Shown here in pieces: positions 16,911 through 26,497 of a stretch of DNA of 64,000 nucleotides (within the stretch, counting starts at the first letter, position 1; each line of letters starts with the position of its first letter). A program made the position numbers and the translations under genes. The DNA is from Moritella marina ATCC 15381 (GTDB lineage: Bacteria; Pseudomonadota; Gammaproteobacteria; Enterobacterales; Moritellaceae). Location of the stretch: positions 992,001-1,056,000 of the forward strand of contig NZ_CP044399.1 of assembly GCF_008931805.1 (NCBI RefSeq), read 5' to 3'. The notes below the pieces were generated by a model. It saw only the letters and a program-made list of their open reading frames with translations. It did not search any database and was not told the origin of the DNA.

Positions 16911-19199
16911 CTAAGCCTTGTGCGAAAAGGTAACACGTAAGTTATGCGCCGCTGTGACCATGTTTTTTAATGCCGCTTCTGTTTCTGGCCAACCGCGGGT
17001 TTTAAGACCGCAATCGGGGTTCACCCATAAACGCGCAACATCAATGTATTCACTGGCATTGGTGATTAGCTGCGTCATCCATTCAACACTCGGTACATTT
17101 GGTGAGTGAATGTCATAAACACCTGGGCCAATGTCATTTGGATAGCTAAAGTCAGTAAACGCAGACAATAATTCCATATTAGATCGAGACGTTTCAATCG
17201 TGATCACATCTGCATCTAATGCCGCGATTGAAGGCATAATCTCGTTAAACTCGCAGTAACACATGTGAGTATGGATCTGAGTATTATCTCTTACGCCTGA
17301 CGCACTGATGCGGAACGCTTTTGTTGACCAATCGAGATAAGCTTGTTGCTCGCAGCTACGTAGCGGTAGGCCTTCGCGTAGTGCTGGTTCATCAATCTGA
17401 ATGACTTTAATGCCAGCTTGTTCTAAATCAACGACTTCATCACGAATAGCTAAGGCAATTTGGTTAGTCTGTTCTTCACGGCTAATATCATCACGTGTAA
17501 ACGACCAACATAAGATGGTCACTGGACCTGTAAGCATGCCTTTCATTAGCTTGTTGGTTTGCGCTTGAGCATATTGACTCCAAGCAACAGTCATTGGTGC
17601 AGGGCGAGAAATGTCACCAAAGATGATAGGTGGTTTAACGCAACGGGTACCATAGCTTTGTACCCAACCGTTTTTAGAAAATGCAAAGCCATCAAGTAGT
17701 TCACCAAAGTATTCAACCATGTCATTGCGTTCTGGCTCACCGTGTACGAGTACATCAAGGCCCAGTGCTTCTTGGCGCGTTACCACATCTTTGATTTCAG
17801 CTTGCATTTTGGTGATGTATTGGTCTTGGCTGATCACATTTTGTTTAAATTGATTACGTGTCTGACGAATATCACTGGTTTGTGGGAATGAACCAATCGT
17901 TGTTGTCGGAAACAGTGGTAGATTCAACTCTTGCTGCTGACTTGCAATACGTTGGGTAAATTCGCTGTGGCGTTGTGCATCTTGGTCTGTGATTGCTGCA
18001 ACACGGGCTTTAACCGCAGTATTATGAATGCGTGTTGATGTTGCACGTGATGATACGACTGCTGTTGATTCTCTGAGCTGTTGCGTCAAGGTCTCGTTGT
18101 TAACACCATTTAACACAGCATTGATGCTGCTGATTTCAGTTAATTTTTGTGTTGCATAAGCTAACCAAGATTTAAGTTCGCTATCAAGCTTCGTTTCATT
18201 ATCTAAGTCAACTGGACTATGTTGTAGTGAGCATGATGAAGCGACCCACAAACGGTCACCTAATTGCGCTTTTGCTTGTTGTAGTGAACTGACCGATGTG
18301 GCTAAATCATTACGCCAAATATTACGGCCATTAACGATACCTGCCGATAAAATTGCGTTAGCTGGCAGTAGTGTTAATGCCGTTTCAAGTTGCTTAGGCG
18401 CGCGAGATAAGTCAATATGGAAACCATCGACAGGCAAGGAGAATGCAAGTTCGGCATTATCACCAAGTGCGCCAAAGTAACTTGTGAGTAATAGCTTGTT
18501 AGTACCTTGTGCTAATGCTGCATAGCTGGTGGTAAAGGCTTGTTGCCAGTCATTGGTTAGGTCTTGTACTAGAATTGGCTCTTCGATTTGCAGCCATTCA
18601 ATGCCTTCTGCTGCAATGTTAGCGAGTAATTGCTTATAAGTTGTAACAAGTTGAGGTAGTAGCGCTAATTTATCAAAATCACTGTTGGTTTTGCTTAATG
18701 ATAAGTAACTTACCGGTCCTAGTAGCGTCGCTTTAATTGGGAAACCAAGTGTCTTTGCTTCTTGTATCTCTTCAATTAATTGGTTGTAGCTTAATGTGAA
18801 CTGCTGATCTTCGTTAAGCTCTGGTACGAGGTAGTGATAGTTAGTATCAAACCATTTCGTCATTTCGCACGCTGCAGCTTGTTGACCACAGCAAGGACTT
18901 GAACCACGCGCCATATTAAATAGGGTATCAAGCGTGATTGTCTCTTCTTGATGACGAGCAGGGATAACACCTAATGTCGCCGATAATGCTAATACTTGAT
19001 CGTACCAAGCAAAGTCGCCGACAGTGATGAAATCTAAACCTGCATCAATTTGTTGCTGCCAGTGTTTTGCACGCAAGGTTTTACCTACGGTTTCTAGCTC
19101 AGCTTTAGTAATATCACCTTTCCAGTATGACTCAATTGCTTTTTTTAATTCGCGGTCAGCTCCGATACGCGGGAAACCTAATATGTGTGATTTAGCCAT
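16911..19199 (-). CDS. metE: Cobalamin-independent methionine synthase
   Basis: 5-methyltetrahydropteroyltriglutamate-homocysteine methyltransferase, the last step of methionine synthesis without B12. It has 762 residues from the ATG at 19199, which follows GGAG with 8-nt spacing; an ATG at 19238 would add 13 residues not found in the family. The N-terminal HILGFPRIGADRELKKA is typical. The zinc and homocysteine ligands lie in HTHMCYCEFNEIM and the final DCGLKTRGW. It is divergent from its activator metR, with a MetR box in the 182-bp gap. Confidence 0.97.
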   Translation of the reverse strand: MAKSHILGFPRIGADRELKKAIESYWKGDITKAELETVGKTLRAKHWQQQIDAGLDFITVGDFAWYDQVLALSATLGVIPARHQEETITLDTLFNMARGSSPCCGQQAAACEMTKWFDTNYHYLVPELNEDQQFTLSYNQLIEEIQEAKTLGFPIKATLLGPVSYLSLSKTNSDFDKLALLPQLVTTYKQLLANIAAEGIEWLQIEEPILVQDLTNDWQQAFTTSYAALAQGTNKLLLTSYFGALGDNAELAFSLPVDGFHIDLSRAPKQLETALTLLPANAILSAGIVNGRNIWRNDLATSVSSLQQAKAQLGDRLWVASSCSLQHSPVDLDNETKLDSELKSWLAYATQKLTEISSINAVLNGVNNETLTQQLRESTAVVSSRATSTRIHNTAVKARVAAITDQDAQRHSEFTQRIASQQQELNLPLFPTTTIGSFPQTSDIRQTRNQFKQNVISQDQYITKMQAEIKDVVTRQEALGLDVLVHGEPERNDMVEYFGELLDGFAFSKNGWVQSYGTRCVKPPIIFGDISRPAPMTVAWSQYAQAQTNKLMKGMLTGPVTILCWSFTRDDISREEQTNQIALAIRDEVVDLEQAGIKVIQIDEPALREGLPLRSCEQQAYLDWSTKAFRISASGVRDNTQIHTHMCYCEFNEIMPSIAALDADVITIETSRSNMELLSAFTDFSYPNDIGPGVYDIHSPNVPSVEWMTQLITNASEYIDVARLWVNPDCGLKTRGWPETEAALKNMVTAAHNLRVTFSHKA

Positions 19200-19289
19200 T
19201 TGCAACTCCATTTGATTTATTTGATGTGTTATAAACACTCTTAAACGTAAAGCCGTTTAGATGGCTAAAGTATTCATCATTATCTAACG

Positions 19290-19302
19290 TGAATCAAATT
19301 CA
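19290..19302. promoter_or_regulatory. MetR binding site in the metE-metR intergenic region
   Basis: TGAATCAAATTCA exactly matches the known MetR consensus TGAA-N5-TTCA. It lies between the divergent metE and metR genes, 91 bp before the metE start and 80 bp before metR, where it can activate metE and control metR. A weaker related half-site pair lies near 19320-19335. Confidence 0.7.
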
Positions 19303-19381
19303 TATTTTTACTGATTAAGTTGAAATTAATTGAAGTTGGCTTTATGCTGAATTTAGTCATCAGGTTAAAAGGAAATTAACG

Positions 19382-20299
19382 ATGCTCGAAGTTAAGCATT
19401 TGAAAACCATTATTGCATTAGAAAAAACAGGCTCGTTAGTCGAAGCATCAGAAAGTCTTTACATGACCCAATCAGCGTTGTCGCATCAGATTAAAGATCT
19501 TGAAGAACGTTTAAATACGCCGTTATTTATCCGTAAAACCAGGCCATTGCGCTTTACGGTTGCTGGTGAGCGGGTACTGAAACTCGCGAAATCAGTAATG
19601 CCTATGTTTACTAATACAGAGCGTGATATTAGCCGGTTACTATCAGGCAATGCCGGGCGTTTACACATGGCGATTGAATGCCATAGTTGTTTTCAATGGT
19701 TAATGCCTGCGATTGACGTGTTTCGTGACCAGTGGCCTGAGGTGGAATTAGATTTGGCCTCTGGTTTTAGTTTTGCGCCTTTACCGGCACTAAAACGGGG
19801 GGATGTCGATTTAGTCGTGACCTCCGATCCACAAGTTTTATCCGGTATTCATTACGAGCCGCTATTTAGCTATCAACCAATGCTCGCGGTAAGCCGTCAT
19901 CATATGTTGGCGAGTAAGTCGTATATTGACCCTGAAGATCTGGCGACTGAAACTTTGATAACCTATCCTGTTGAGCAGGAACGTCTTGATATATTTAATT
20001 TATTTTTAGACCCAGCAGGAGTATCACCACATGCAATCCGCCATGCAGAATTAACCATTATGATGTTGCAATTAGTGGCGAGTGGGCGCGGGGTCGCGGC
20101 ATTACCTAATTGGGCATTAACCGAGTATTTAGAGAAAGATTATATTCTTGCCAAGCCACTTGGTGAAGAGAGTTGCTGGACAACCTTGTATGCAGCAGTC
20201 CGTGTTGAGCAACTTGAAATGCCCTACATGAGTGAGTTTTTGAAAGATGCTAAAGCGAGTTCTTTTCAGCAGCTGAAAGGGATAAAAATAGCCAACTGA
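19382..20299 (+). CDS. metR: LysR-family activator of methionine genes
   Basis: Homocysteine-responsive activator of metE and other methionine genes. The N-terminal helix-turn-helix region (EVKHLKTIIALEKTGSLVEA, TQSALSHQIKDLEERL) and the effector domain (MAIECHSCFQWLMPAID, DLVVTSDPQVLSGIHYEPLF, AGVSPHA) follow E. coli MetR closely; 305 residues against 317. ATG after AAAGGAAATTAACG. Single gene with its own terminator. The divergent metE partner makes the assignment secure. Confidence 0.95.
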   Translation: MLEVKHLKTIIALEKTGSLVEASESLYMTQSALSHQIKDLEERLNTPLFIRKTRPLRFTVAGERVLKLAKSVMPMFTNTERDISRLLSGNAGRLHMAIECHSCFQWLMPAIDVFRDQWPEVELDLASGFSFAPLPALKRGDVDLVVTSDPQVLSGIHYEPLFSYQPMLAVSRHHMLASKSYIDPEDLATETLITYPVEQERLDIFNLFLDPAGVSPHAIRHAELTIMMLQLVASGRGVAALPNWALTEYLEKDYILAKPLGEESCWTTLYAAVRVEQLEMPYMSEFLKDAKASSFQQLKGIKIAN

Positions 20300-20324
20300 T
20301 TAATGAGTAAATACTAAATATTAA

Positions 20325-20359
20325 AAAGGGAAATATGTACAACGTGTGTATTTCCCTTT
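20325..20359 (+). terminator. Terminator after metR
   Basis: AAAGGGAAATA (20325-20335) pairs with TATTTCCCTTT (20349-20359) across a 13-nt loop. A short T-containing tail follows. Confidence 0.8.
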
Positions 20360-20433
20360 GTTATTCACTGTTATCACATTTTATCGCGGCAGATTCTTGA
20401 TTCTAAAGATAGAGAACACCATAAAACAGGGGG

Positions 20434-21231
20434 TTACTTCTCATCTAATAGTTGTTTAATCAACATTCTGACGGTATCAATATCAAATGGTTTATCACAT
20501 AGCGCGGAAACACCAGCTTGCTTGACTGCTGATAGTTGCGCGTTACCTTCTTCAGATGTGACCATCATGATGGGCAGATAAGACAACTCTGGATTCATTC
20601 TGATTTTTTCAACTAATTCTTTACCGTCCATTTCTGGCATATTGTAATCAGTCACGATCAAGTCAAAGGTATTTTGTGCCAAATACTCGAGTGCTTCAAC
20701 GCCATTTTCGGCAGATGTAACGCCGACAATACCCATACTATTTAAGACTCGGCATATATGTTTTCTGGCGGTTAAACTATCATCAACGACTAAGATGCTT
20801 AATGCTGTCACATCATATAAATCGAGCTCCATTTCTTCTGGCTCAATGTAGCTAAGTGTCGCATTTAGCGCGCGTTGCAGATCTACAAACTTAAACGGTT
20901 TAGGTAAAATGGCCACTGCGCCTGCTTGCTTTACTTTATCAAGCACTGAAAAACGTTGCTCGCTGGAAATGAGCATAAAAGCGATGTTTTCAGTGAGTCG
21001 ATTTGATTTAACAAATTCGGCTAATTCAGCGCCTGAGCCATCTTCAAAATACATTGCGCTGATGATTAGATCGGGGATGAATCCCGTTAAACTCTGCTTT
21101 GCTTGCGCAATTGAAACGACACATTCGATGTTATCAACACCGGCGTCTTGCAACTGCGTTTTAATGAATTTATTTTGTGTAGTCGAAGGCTCAATTAATA
21201 AAATAGACAGATCACGAACTTCAAGACTCAT
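20434..21231 (-). CDS. Double-receiver (REC-REC) response regulator, first domain degenerate
   Basis: A 265-residue protein made of two CheY-like receivers and no output domain. The second receiver (about 144-265) is complete: acidic pair VVDDS, phosphoacceptor Asp195 in VTDYNMPEMDG, and Lys in CDKPFD. In the first (about 8-128) the acidic pair is reduced to IEPS and the phosphoacceptor position is Ser58 in LIISAMYFEDG, so it probably cannot be phosphorylated by the normal route. This build suits protein-protein signalling such as chemotaxis-like or phosphorelay roles. No cognate kinase is adjacent; the nearest is at 23.0-24.5 kb. Confidence 0.85.
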   Translation of the reverse strand: MSLEVRDLSILLIEPSTTQNKFIKTQLQDAGVDNIECVVSIAQAKQSLTGFIPDLIISAMYFEDGSGAELAEFVKSNRLTENIAFMLISSEQRFSVLDKVKQAGAVAILPKPFKFVDLQRALNATLSYIEPEEMELDLYDVTALSILVVDDSLTARKHICRVLNSMGIVGVTSAENGVEALEYLAQNTFDLIVTDYNMPEMDGKELVEKIRMNPELSYLPIMMVTSEEGNAQLSAVKQAGVSALCDKPFDIDTVRMLIKQLLDEK

Positions 21232-21540
21232 ATTATTCCTTTTTATATAAGTTTATATTACTACTAATTAACTAATATCCGATGAATGTAGCTAATTAGC
21301 CTGTATAAAATATCCTGACTTGGCATAAGAGTCTAGTTTTACTGTGATGAAAAGTGACTTTGATTGTTGATATTTATTGTTTCCGTAGGTTCTTTATCTG
21401 TCTCTGCTTGCGTAGGCTAGATTGTCGTAATCACAATAAGCAGCGTGGGTTAAATAGCTGCTCTTCGTCATAGGTGGGGAGGGGTAGCCAAGCAATCGGT
21501 TACGACTGCTTGGTTTGTGTTTATCAGTGAATGGTATGAA
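21232..21540. other. Intergenic region upstream of the double-receiver gene
   Basis: 309 bp without a convincing open frame. A CCAAGCA..TGCTTGG stem near 21490-21512 followed by TTTGTGTTT points in the plus direction, where no adjacent gene ends; on the minus strand it follows the stop side of nothing. The rest probably contains the promoter of the receiver gene. Confidence 0.4.
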
Positions 21541-22800
21541 TTAATTGGTTTCAACTGTGTTTGTGTTTGTTGTTGATAAAGTTGTTGGCAATGTCGTTAG
21601 CTGCGTTGTTTCAATAGGTTCGTCTTCAATGTTCGCATCGATCGTGTTTTCATCTTTAGGGGTATCTTCAAGTGTCGTACTGGTGACATTCTCATCTTTA
21701 GGGGCATCTTCAAGTGTTGTACTGGTGACATTCTCATCTTTAGGGACATCTTCAAGTGTCGTATTGGTGACATTTGTACCTTGAGGTGCATTTTCAAGTG
21801 TGATGGTATTACTAGCGACTTGAACTGATTCAGCCTCAAATTCGCTTAGCATTGCTGATAGCTCAAGTTTAAAGGTACTTACTTGCTGCTTATAGGATAA
21901 ATCTGACAGATCTTGGCCTAAAAATTTATGTCCTAAGTCTTCAACTGTAGCACGGTAATTTAGCACAATTTGTTCGCGTTGCTTTTTATTCAGTTTATTA
22001 ATCCAATTGACATCAATGCTCACATGCTCTGCACTTTTAATATATTTATCAGCTAAGTTTGCAGCGTCATTTAGAGCTATTACGTCTCGTGGACTTGAGG
22101 TAATGACTGTTGTTAGGTTTTGTAGTTCCTGTTGAACTCGGTTGTAGCTTTGCGGAATTAAGCGCTGATTTAATTGCTTAAATTTATCTTCTAGTGGCGA
22201 GTAATACTCGGCAGTGACAATGTTGATTTCTAGTTCACTGAGTTTCTTCTGTAGCTTATCACGATTTGCGACTTGTCTTGATGAGGCATTATTCGTTTCG
22301 ATATTGTGAATTAATTTACTCATCGATTTATTAATGTAGGTAAAATCACGCTGCCAAGTCGGTGTTATTTTAGGTGATAGATATTCAATATCAGCGAGTG
22401 GTTTAGATAAAAAAGCAATGACTTTAGCTTTGGTTTGTTCTGCTCGATCTAATCCATTACTGGCTTCACGAATACTGGTAAATACTTGTTCTTCAGAAGG
22501 TCCACCAAAGAATCCTTGGTCACTAGGATCAAATCTGTTCACTATGTCATGCATGTCAGTAATGTTTTGTTGGATCGATTTCCAAGTCTTTGGTGCATAA
22601 AATGTGAAGTTCTCATCACTGGCTTTAAGATAGTTTTGTTCAACTAGGGCTACCGCATCATTTACTCTTTGATTCGCCTGTATATTGATTTCCGCTATTC
22701 TTTGTAATTCAGCCGTCGATGCCACTTTATTATCGAAACTAGCGCAACCTGTAACAAGTGTGAGTAGCAGAGCTGTGTGAGTGATTTTTAACATTCGCAT
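21541..22800 (-). CDS. Repeat-tailed lipoprotein, helical
   Basis: A 419-residue predicted lipoprotein: lipobox LVTGC with the acylated Cys at about residue 19 after a short hydrophobic leader. The middle (about 25-320) is strongly helical, with many Gln/Leu/Lys and an extended coiled-coil look. The C-terminal ~90 residues are a low-complexity acidic tail with four 14-residue repeats of the TTLEDAPKDENVTS type, then a Thr/Ser-rich end. A surface-extended or wall-spanning tail is plausible. It lies downstream of the two-component pair, separated by 213 bp, on the same strand. I do not recognise the family. Confidence 0.75.
   Translation of the reverse strand: MRMLKITHTALLLTLVTGCASFDNKVASTAELQRIAEINIQANQRVNDAVALVEQNYLKASDENFTFYAPKTWKSIQQNITDMHDIVNRFDPSDQGFFGGPSEEQVFTSIREASNGLDRAEQTKAKVIAFLSKPLADIEYLSPKITPTWQRDFTYINKSMSKLIHNIETNNASSRQVANRDKLQKKLSELEINIVTAEYYSPLEDKFKQLNQRLIPQSYNRVQQELQNLTTVITSSPRDVIALNDAANLADKYIKSAEHVSIDVNWINKLNKKQREQIVLNYRATVEDLGHKFLGQDLSDLSYKQQVSTFKLELSAMLSEFEAESVQVASNTITLENAPQGTNVTNTTLEDVPKDENVTSTTLEDAPKDENVTSTTLEDTPKDENTIDANIEDEPIETTQLTTLPTTLSTTNTNTVETN
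21637..21804 (-). repeat. 42-bp coding minisatellite in the lipoprotein tail
   Basis: Four consecutive 42-bp units encode 14-residue repeats (consensus TTLEDAPKDENVTS). The central two or three are nearly identical at DNA level; the unit at 21763-21804 is diverged. Being a multiple of three, the array can expand or contract in frame. Confidence 0.85.
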
Positions 22801-23013
22801 ATTGTATGTCCTAAACTAGAGGAAATTTGCAGAGCCTCATTTAAGACTAGCGATGCTTTGGTTATTTGCAGCTAGAATGGTAAGTGCTGACGTTATGCGG
22901 TTTAAAAATCAAGAGGGAAAGTCGAGGGGGAATCAAACATAAAGTGCGGGATCTTAATTGCTTAAGATGAATTCTGCAGCTTAGGTAGTGAAGACTAAAC
23001 TACAGAAATAAAT

Positions 23014-24483
23014 TTATATATTGACGCTTGTTGTCGGTAAACTAAAGCTAAATGTTGTCCCTTGGGATAGTACACTTGATACCGAAATATGAGCATGATG
23101 CAGAGATAATAGTTTTGCTACGATAGCGAGCCCTAATCCCGAATTTCCTTGCTGACCATTGACGGTATTTTTAGCTCTAAAATGCGCATCAAAAATATGG
23201 TCGACATCTTCTTTGGGGATCCCCACACCAGAGTCTGCGATACTAATGATAAGTTGGTTATCTTTCGGTTTAAGCTGGATCTTAATGCTGTCGCCAGACT
23301 GGCAATGCCTTAGTGCATTATCGACTAAGTTAGTTAGTACTCGCTCTAATTTAGCAATGTCGGCAATGGCTTGTAGGCTAGGATCCTTAGGCTCAACAGA
23401 TAAAGTGATGTTTTTTTGCTGTGCCTGAAGTTGAAATTTACTCAACACATCTTGTGCAAGTTCAGCGACTGCTACCGGCTCTTGATATAAGCTAACGGTA
23501 TTGCTATCTAATTGTGCTAATTCGATAATTTGTTCAACGAGACGCTGTAACTGATTGGCATTTTTTTGCGCAACTTGGATAAAATCAGTTCCTGCAGCGT
23601 CTGGATATTGCAGTAGCCAAGTTTCCAGATAACCTTTTAATGAGGCCAGTGGTGTTTTTAAGTCATGTGATATGTGTGAAAGCATTTCTCGACGCAGTTG
23701 CTCAGTTGATTTTATCTGTGTCAGTTGTTTATTGATTTTACTTTCTAATGAGCCGAAATTGTTATGCAGATTAATAATTTCGTTAGCGGCATATTGATCG
23801 GGAATTGAATTAGAAACAGTGCTGAAATCACTATTCACAAAGTTAGCCATATCTTTGTCTAACTGACTGATAGGGCGAACAAGCCGTGCAAAAATAAAGA
23901 CTAACAATGCAAAAGCCAGTGCAAAGAATATAATCAAGGCGGCAAGGATCTTATACATGTCACTGTCGAATGCTAAATTCTTTACGATACTGTCGTATTT
24001 ATCACCGCCGAGGATCACAAAGACATAACCAATTTGTTGGCTATTTTTAAATATTGGTGCAGATGAGAACAGTTTTTGTTGATCTGGGCTTCTTGGATTA
24101 TCTGCATAAATCGGATAATCCGCGCCCTTAATGAAACGCTCAAGGGGGGCGGTGTTAATGTTATTACGTTTTATCTTACTGGGTTCTGCTGCGTATACTA
24201 AAAGTTGACCGCGGTTATCTGTAATGTATATTTCATACCTTGGGCCAAGTAGCATTAAGCTATGAAAGGCCGGTTTGAGTGCTGAACGACTAATATCGCC
24301 TTGCTGTAAATCATCAGAATAATGGATAATTTGTTGAGCGAGGTTCTTGTGAAGCGTTTGTTCGACACGGGCAGAGTTGGTATCTGTGATCGCGCAATAA
24401 ATAACAAACAAGCCGGTTGCCATGATGACAAACAATATAATCAACGGGAATGTTATCTGTCCTAGTAAGGATCTATGTGACAT
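23014..24483 (-). CDS. Two-component sensor histidine kinase
   Basis: A 489-residue membrane kinase. Transmembrane helix 1 is near the N-terminus and a periplasmic sensor domain of about 140 residues follows. Helix 2 (about 180-205) leads to a HAMP domain starting RLVRPISQLDKDM. The dimerisation/phosphorylation box is HISHDLKTPLASLKGYLE (His about 273). The ATPase motifs are NLVDNALRHC (N box), DSGVGIPKED (G1) and GNSGLGLAIV (G2). The ATG at 24483 follows GGAGG with 6-nt spacing and overlaps the regulator's last codons, so the two are translationally coupled. The signal sensed is unknown. Confidence 0.93.
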   Translation of the reverse strand: MSHRSLLGQITFPLIILFVIMATGLFVIYCAITDTNSARVEQTLHKNLAQQIIHYSDDLQQGDISRSALKPAFHSLMLLGPRYEIYITDNRGQLLVYAAEPSKIKRNNINTAPLERFIKGADYPIYADNPRSPDQQKLFSSAPIFKNSQQIGYVFVILGGDKYDSIVKNLAFDSDMYKILAALIIFFALAFALLVFIFARLVRPISQLDKDMANFVNSDFSTVSNSIPDQYAANEIINLHNNFGSLESKINKQLTQIKSTEQLRREMLSHISHDLKTPLASLKGYLETWLLQYPDAAGTDFIQVAQKNANQLQRLVEQIIELAQLDSNTVSLYQEPVAVAELAQDVLSKFQLQAQQKNITLSVEPKDPSLQAIADIAKLERVLTNLVDNALRHCQSGDSIKIQLKPKDNQLIISIADSGVGIPKEDVDHIFDAHFRAKNTVNGQQGNSGLGLAIVAKLLSLHHAHISVSSVLSQGTTFSFSLPTTSVNI

Positions 24484-25177
24484 CGTTGACCTCCAGTTTA
24501 TAACCAACGCCCCACACTGTTTTAATGTATGTCGGCTGTGCTGGGTTTGGTTCTATTTTATTTCTTAATCGATTCATGTGTGAGTTAACAGTATGTTCAT
24601 AACAATCGTTATGGTAATCCCATACTTCAGCGAGCAACTGTTCTCTGCTGTAAACGCGGCCAGGCGATTTAGCTAAAAATAACAATAGTGAAAATTCAGT
24701 ACTGGTGAGAGTAATTAACGTGTCGTTTCTACGTACACTGTGTGTCGCTTGATCTATGATCAGATCGGCAATCTTAATTTTCTCAGGTTCCTCATTTTTC
24801 ACCGCTTGTACATTGCTGCGACGTAGTAGCGCCTTAACACGTGCCTGTAATTCTAAAACACTGAAAGGTTTTGCGAGGTAATCATCCGCGCCTGCTTCAA
24901 GACCTTGTACGCGGTCTAGTTCTTCAGTACGTGCTGTGAGCATCATGATTGGTACAATAGCGTCGGTTGAACGTATTTTTTTGCATATGTCTAGACCGTC
25001 CATATCGGGTAGATTGAGATCTAACAAGATAAGTTGGAAGGTGTGTGCGCTTAATTGCTGAAAAGCATCCTTGGCGTTATGGCAACAAATGACCTTATTA
25101 CCAATCATTTCTAGATTGATGCGTATTAAATTAGCGATATCCTGCTGGTCCTCGACCACCAATACATGTGTATCCAT
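24473..25177 (-). CDS. OmpR/PhoB-family response regulator
   Basis: A 234-residue DNA-binding regulator. The receiver has VVEDQQD, phosphoacceptor Asp53 in LLDLNLPDMDG, Thr in MMLTART and Lys in YLAKPFS. The C-terminal winged helix is typical: LTSTEFSLLLFLAKSPGRVYSREQLLAEVW and VNSHMNRLRNKIE, ending in TVWGVGYKLE. It is first in a coupled pair with the kinase at 23014-24483 (11-nt overlap). The lipoprotein gene further downstream on the same strand is a candidate member of the regulon. Confidence 0.94.
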   Translation of the reverse strand: MDTHVLVVEDQQDIANLIRINLEMIGNKVICCHNAKDAFQQLSAHTFQLILLDLNLPDMDGLDICKKIRSTDAIVPIMMLTARTEELDRVQGLEAGADDYLAKPFSVLELQARVKALLRRSNVQAVKNEEPEKIKIADLIIDQATHSVRRNDTLITLTSTEFSLLLFLAKSPGRVYSREQLLAEVWDYHNDCYEHTVNSHMNRLRNKIEPNPAQPTYIKTVWGVGYKLEVNDVT

Positions 25178-25339
25178 TGTATCCTTACCTCTTATACTAT
25201 TCGATATTTAGCCATCGTATTATTGTGTTTTATAGTAATAGTAACTGTGAAGACAAAACATATTCGTCTTATTTAGTGCGATCTACGTTGGGTTTTTTAT
25301 AACTGCTTGTATCGATATCATACATCTGCAACTTAATTC

Positions 25340-25855
25340 ATGCATTTTTATTTATCTTGGCTACCGTTAAATTATACCCCACGAATAGAGTGTAACAGCA
25401 TGCTTGGTCAGATAACTGAAAGTGATAAATTAATTTTGTTATACCAATTTGAAACGCAAGGTGAATTAGCACCTGAGTCAATCATTGATATCTCTGATGA
25501 AGAAGCGCGATTTATCCGAACATCGGGTGAATATATTCTCTGGGAATCGAGTAAACGTGATTTTGATTATCCCGAGGTGGCTAATTCACATTGGTTAGAA
25601 ACGACCTATTTAGGTCAAGCGGCTAAATTAGATTGTCTGCAGTCCCGAGATGCGATTTTATGCCCGTTATTTATGAGTAACCAATTTCGTGGTGAATGGC
25701 ATATTCACAATGGATTTTTGCGAATGAACATAGAATCATCTCATCATCAAATGGAGTTATTTTCAGTTGCCAATGATGACTGTAATATTCATTCATTGTT
25801 ATTATTTAAAGATAAACAACTAAAAGGCGCTGCAAATATAACGTTAATGGTTTAG
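25340..25855 (+). CDS. Hypothetical protein, up to 171 aa
   Basis: Not recognised. It is acidic and soluble-looking, beta-rich in the second half (DAILCPLFMSNQFRGEWHIHNGFLRMNIE), with a tail FKDKQLKGAANITLMV. The ATG at 25340 has no ribosome site; the ATG at 25400 (MLGQITESDK, 151 residues) has a weak AGAGTG. The true start is therefore uncertain. It is divergent from the two-component operon and is followed by a 640-bp gene-free stretch. Confidence 0.55.
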   Translation: MHFYLSWLPLNYTPRIECNSMLGQITESDKLILLYQFETQGELAPESIIDISDEEARFIRTSGEYILWESSKRDFDYPEVANSHWLETTYLGQAAKLDCLQSRDAILCPLFMSNQFRGEWHIHNGFLRMNIESSHHQMELFSVANDDCNIHSLLLFKDKQLKGAANITLMV

Positions 25856-26494
25856 ACATCGGATGAGTATACCTCCAATTAAACACCTGTTTGATAAACA
25901 AAACCATTCAATACCATAGTTAAATCTAATCAATCCTCACTAAAGTACCCTGTAAATTATCGAATCATTATTTCCAGAGTAATAATTTTTAACCTCTATT
26001 GCTGTAAAATTAGTCATCAATCATGGCTGAAATGGCTAAAATGTAAAAAAATGACACTTTATAATAAAAAGTAACAAGTTATGTCTTTTTATTTCATGGT
26101 GCTATTTTTACATTTTATCACCTTTTGACATCCTCATTTATTTCAAACGAAACCCAATTGACTTGGTCACGTAAATCCTTGAAGAATAAACCAATTTATT
26201 CTTGTAATTGTGACTTCAAAGATGTTTTAATTCGAGTTAGATAATTATTTATTTTTCTTTTAATCCACATTTTAGATTCCAAATTCCATTTAAAATGCGG
26301 TAAGTTAGAATAAATTGTTGTTGCGTTAAGTCACATTTTTGTGAACAATCGTTAGTGACAAATTGCTCATTTCATTTTTATTATGAGTGGGTTAAATTCG
26401 ATATTTTGTACTGATGCTTCTCCGTACCTCATGTTTTATGAGATACACATGGAACGTAGTATTTTATCTTTGATGTTGAAACAGACAGGAACAG
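25856..26494. other. Gene-free AT-rich region upstream of pntAB
   Basis: About 640 bp with no credible open frame. It includes a possible stem CCACATTTTA..TAAAATGCGG near 26266-26301 with one mismatch and many A/T tracts. It probably holds the pntAB promoter, but no clear -35/-10 pair was assigned. Room for a small RNA exists; I see no decisive signal. Confidence 0.4.
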
Positions 26495-26497
26495 ATG

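Noticed and set aside
21545-21839. Open frames on both strands across the 42-bp repeats
   Set aside because: They are by-products of the repetitive lipoprotein coding sequence, which has a lipobox and continuous frame.
25856-26494. Small RNA gene upstream of pntAB
   Set aside because: No promoter-terminator pair could be assigned; AT-rich stems there are weak.
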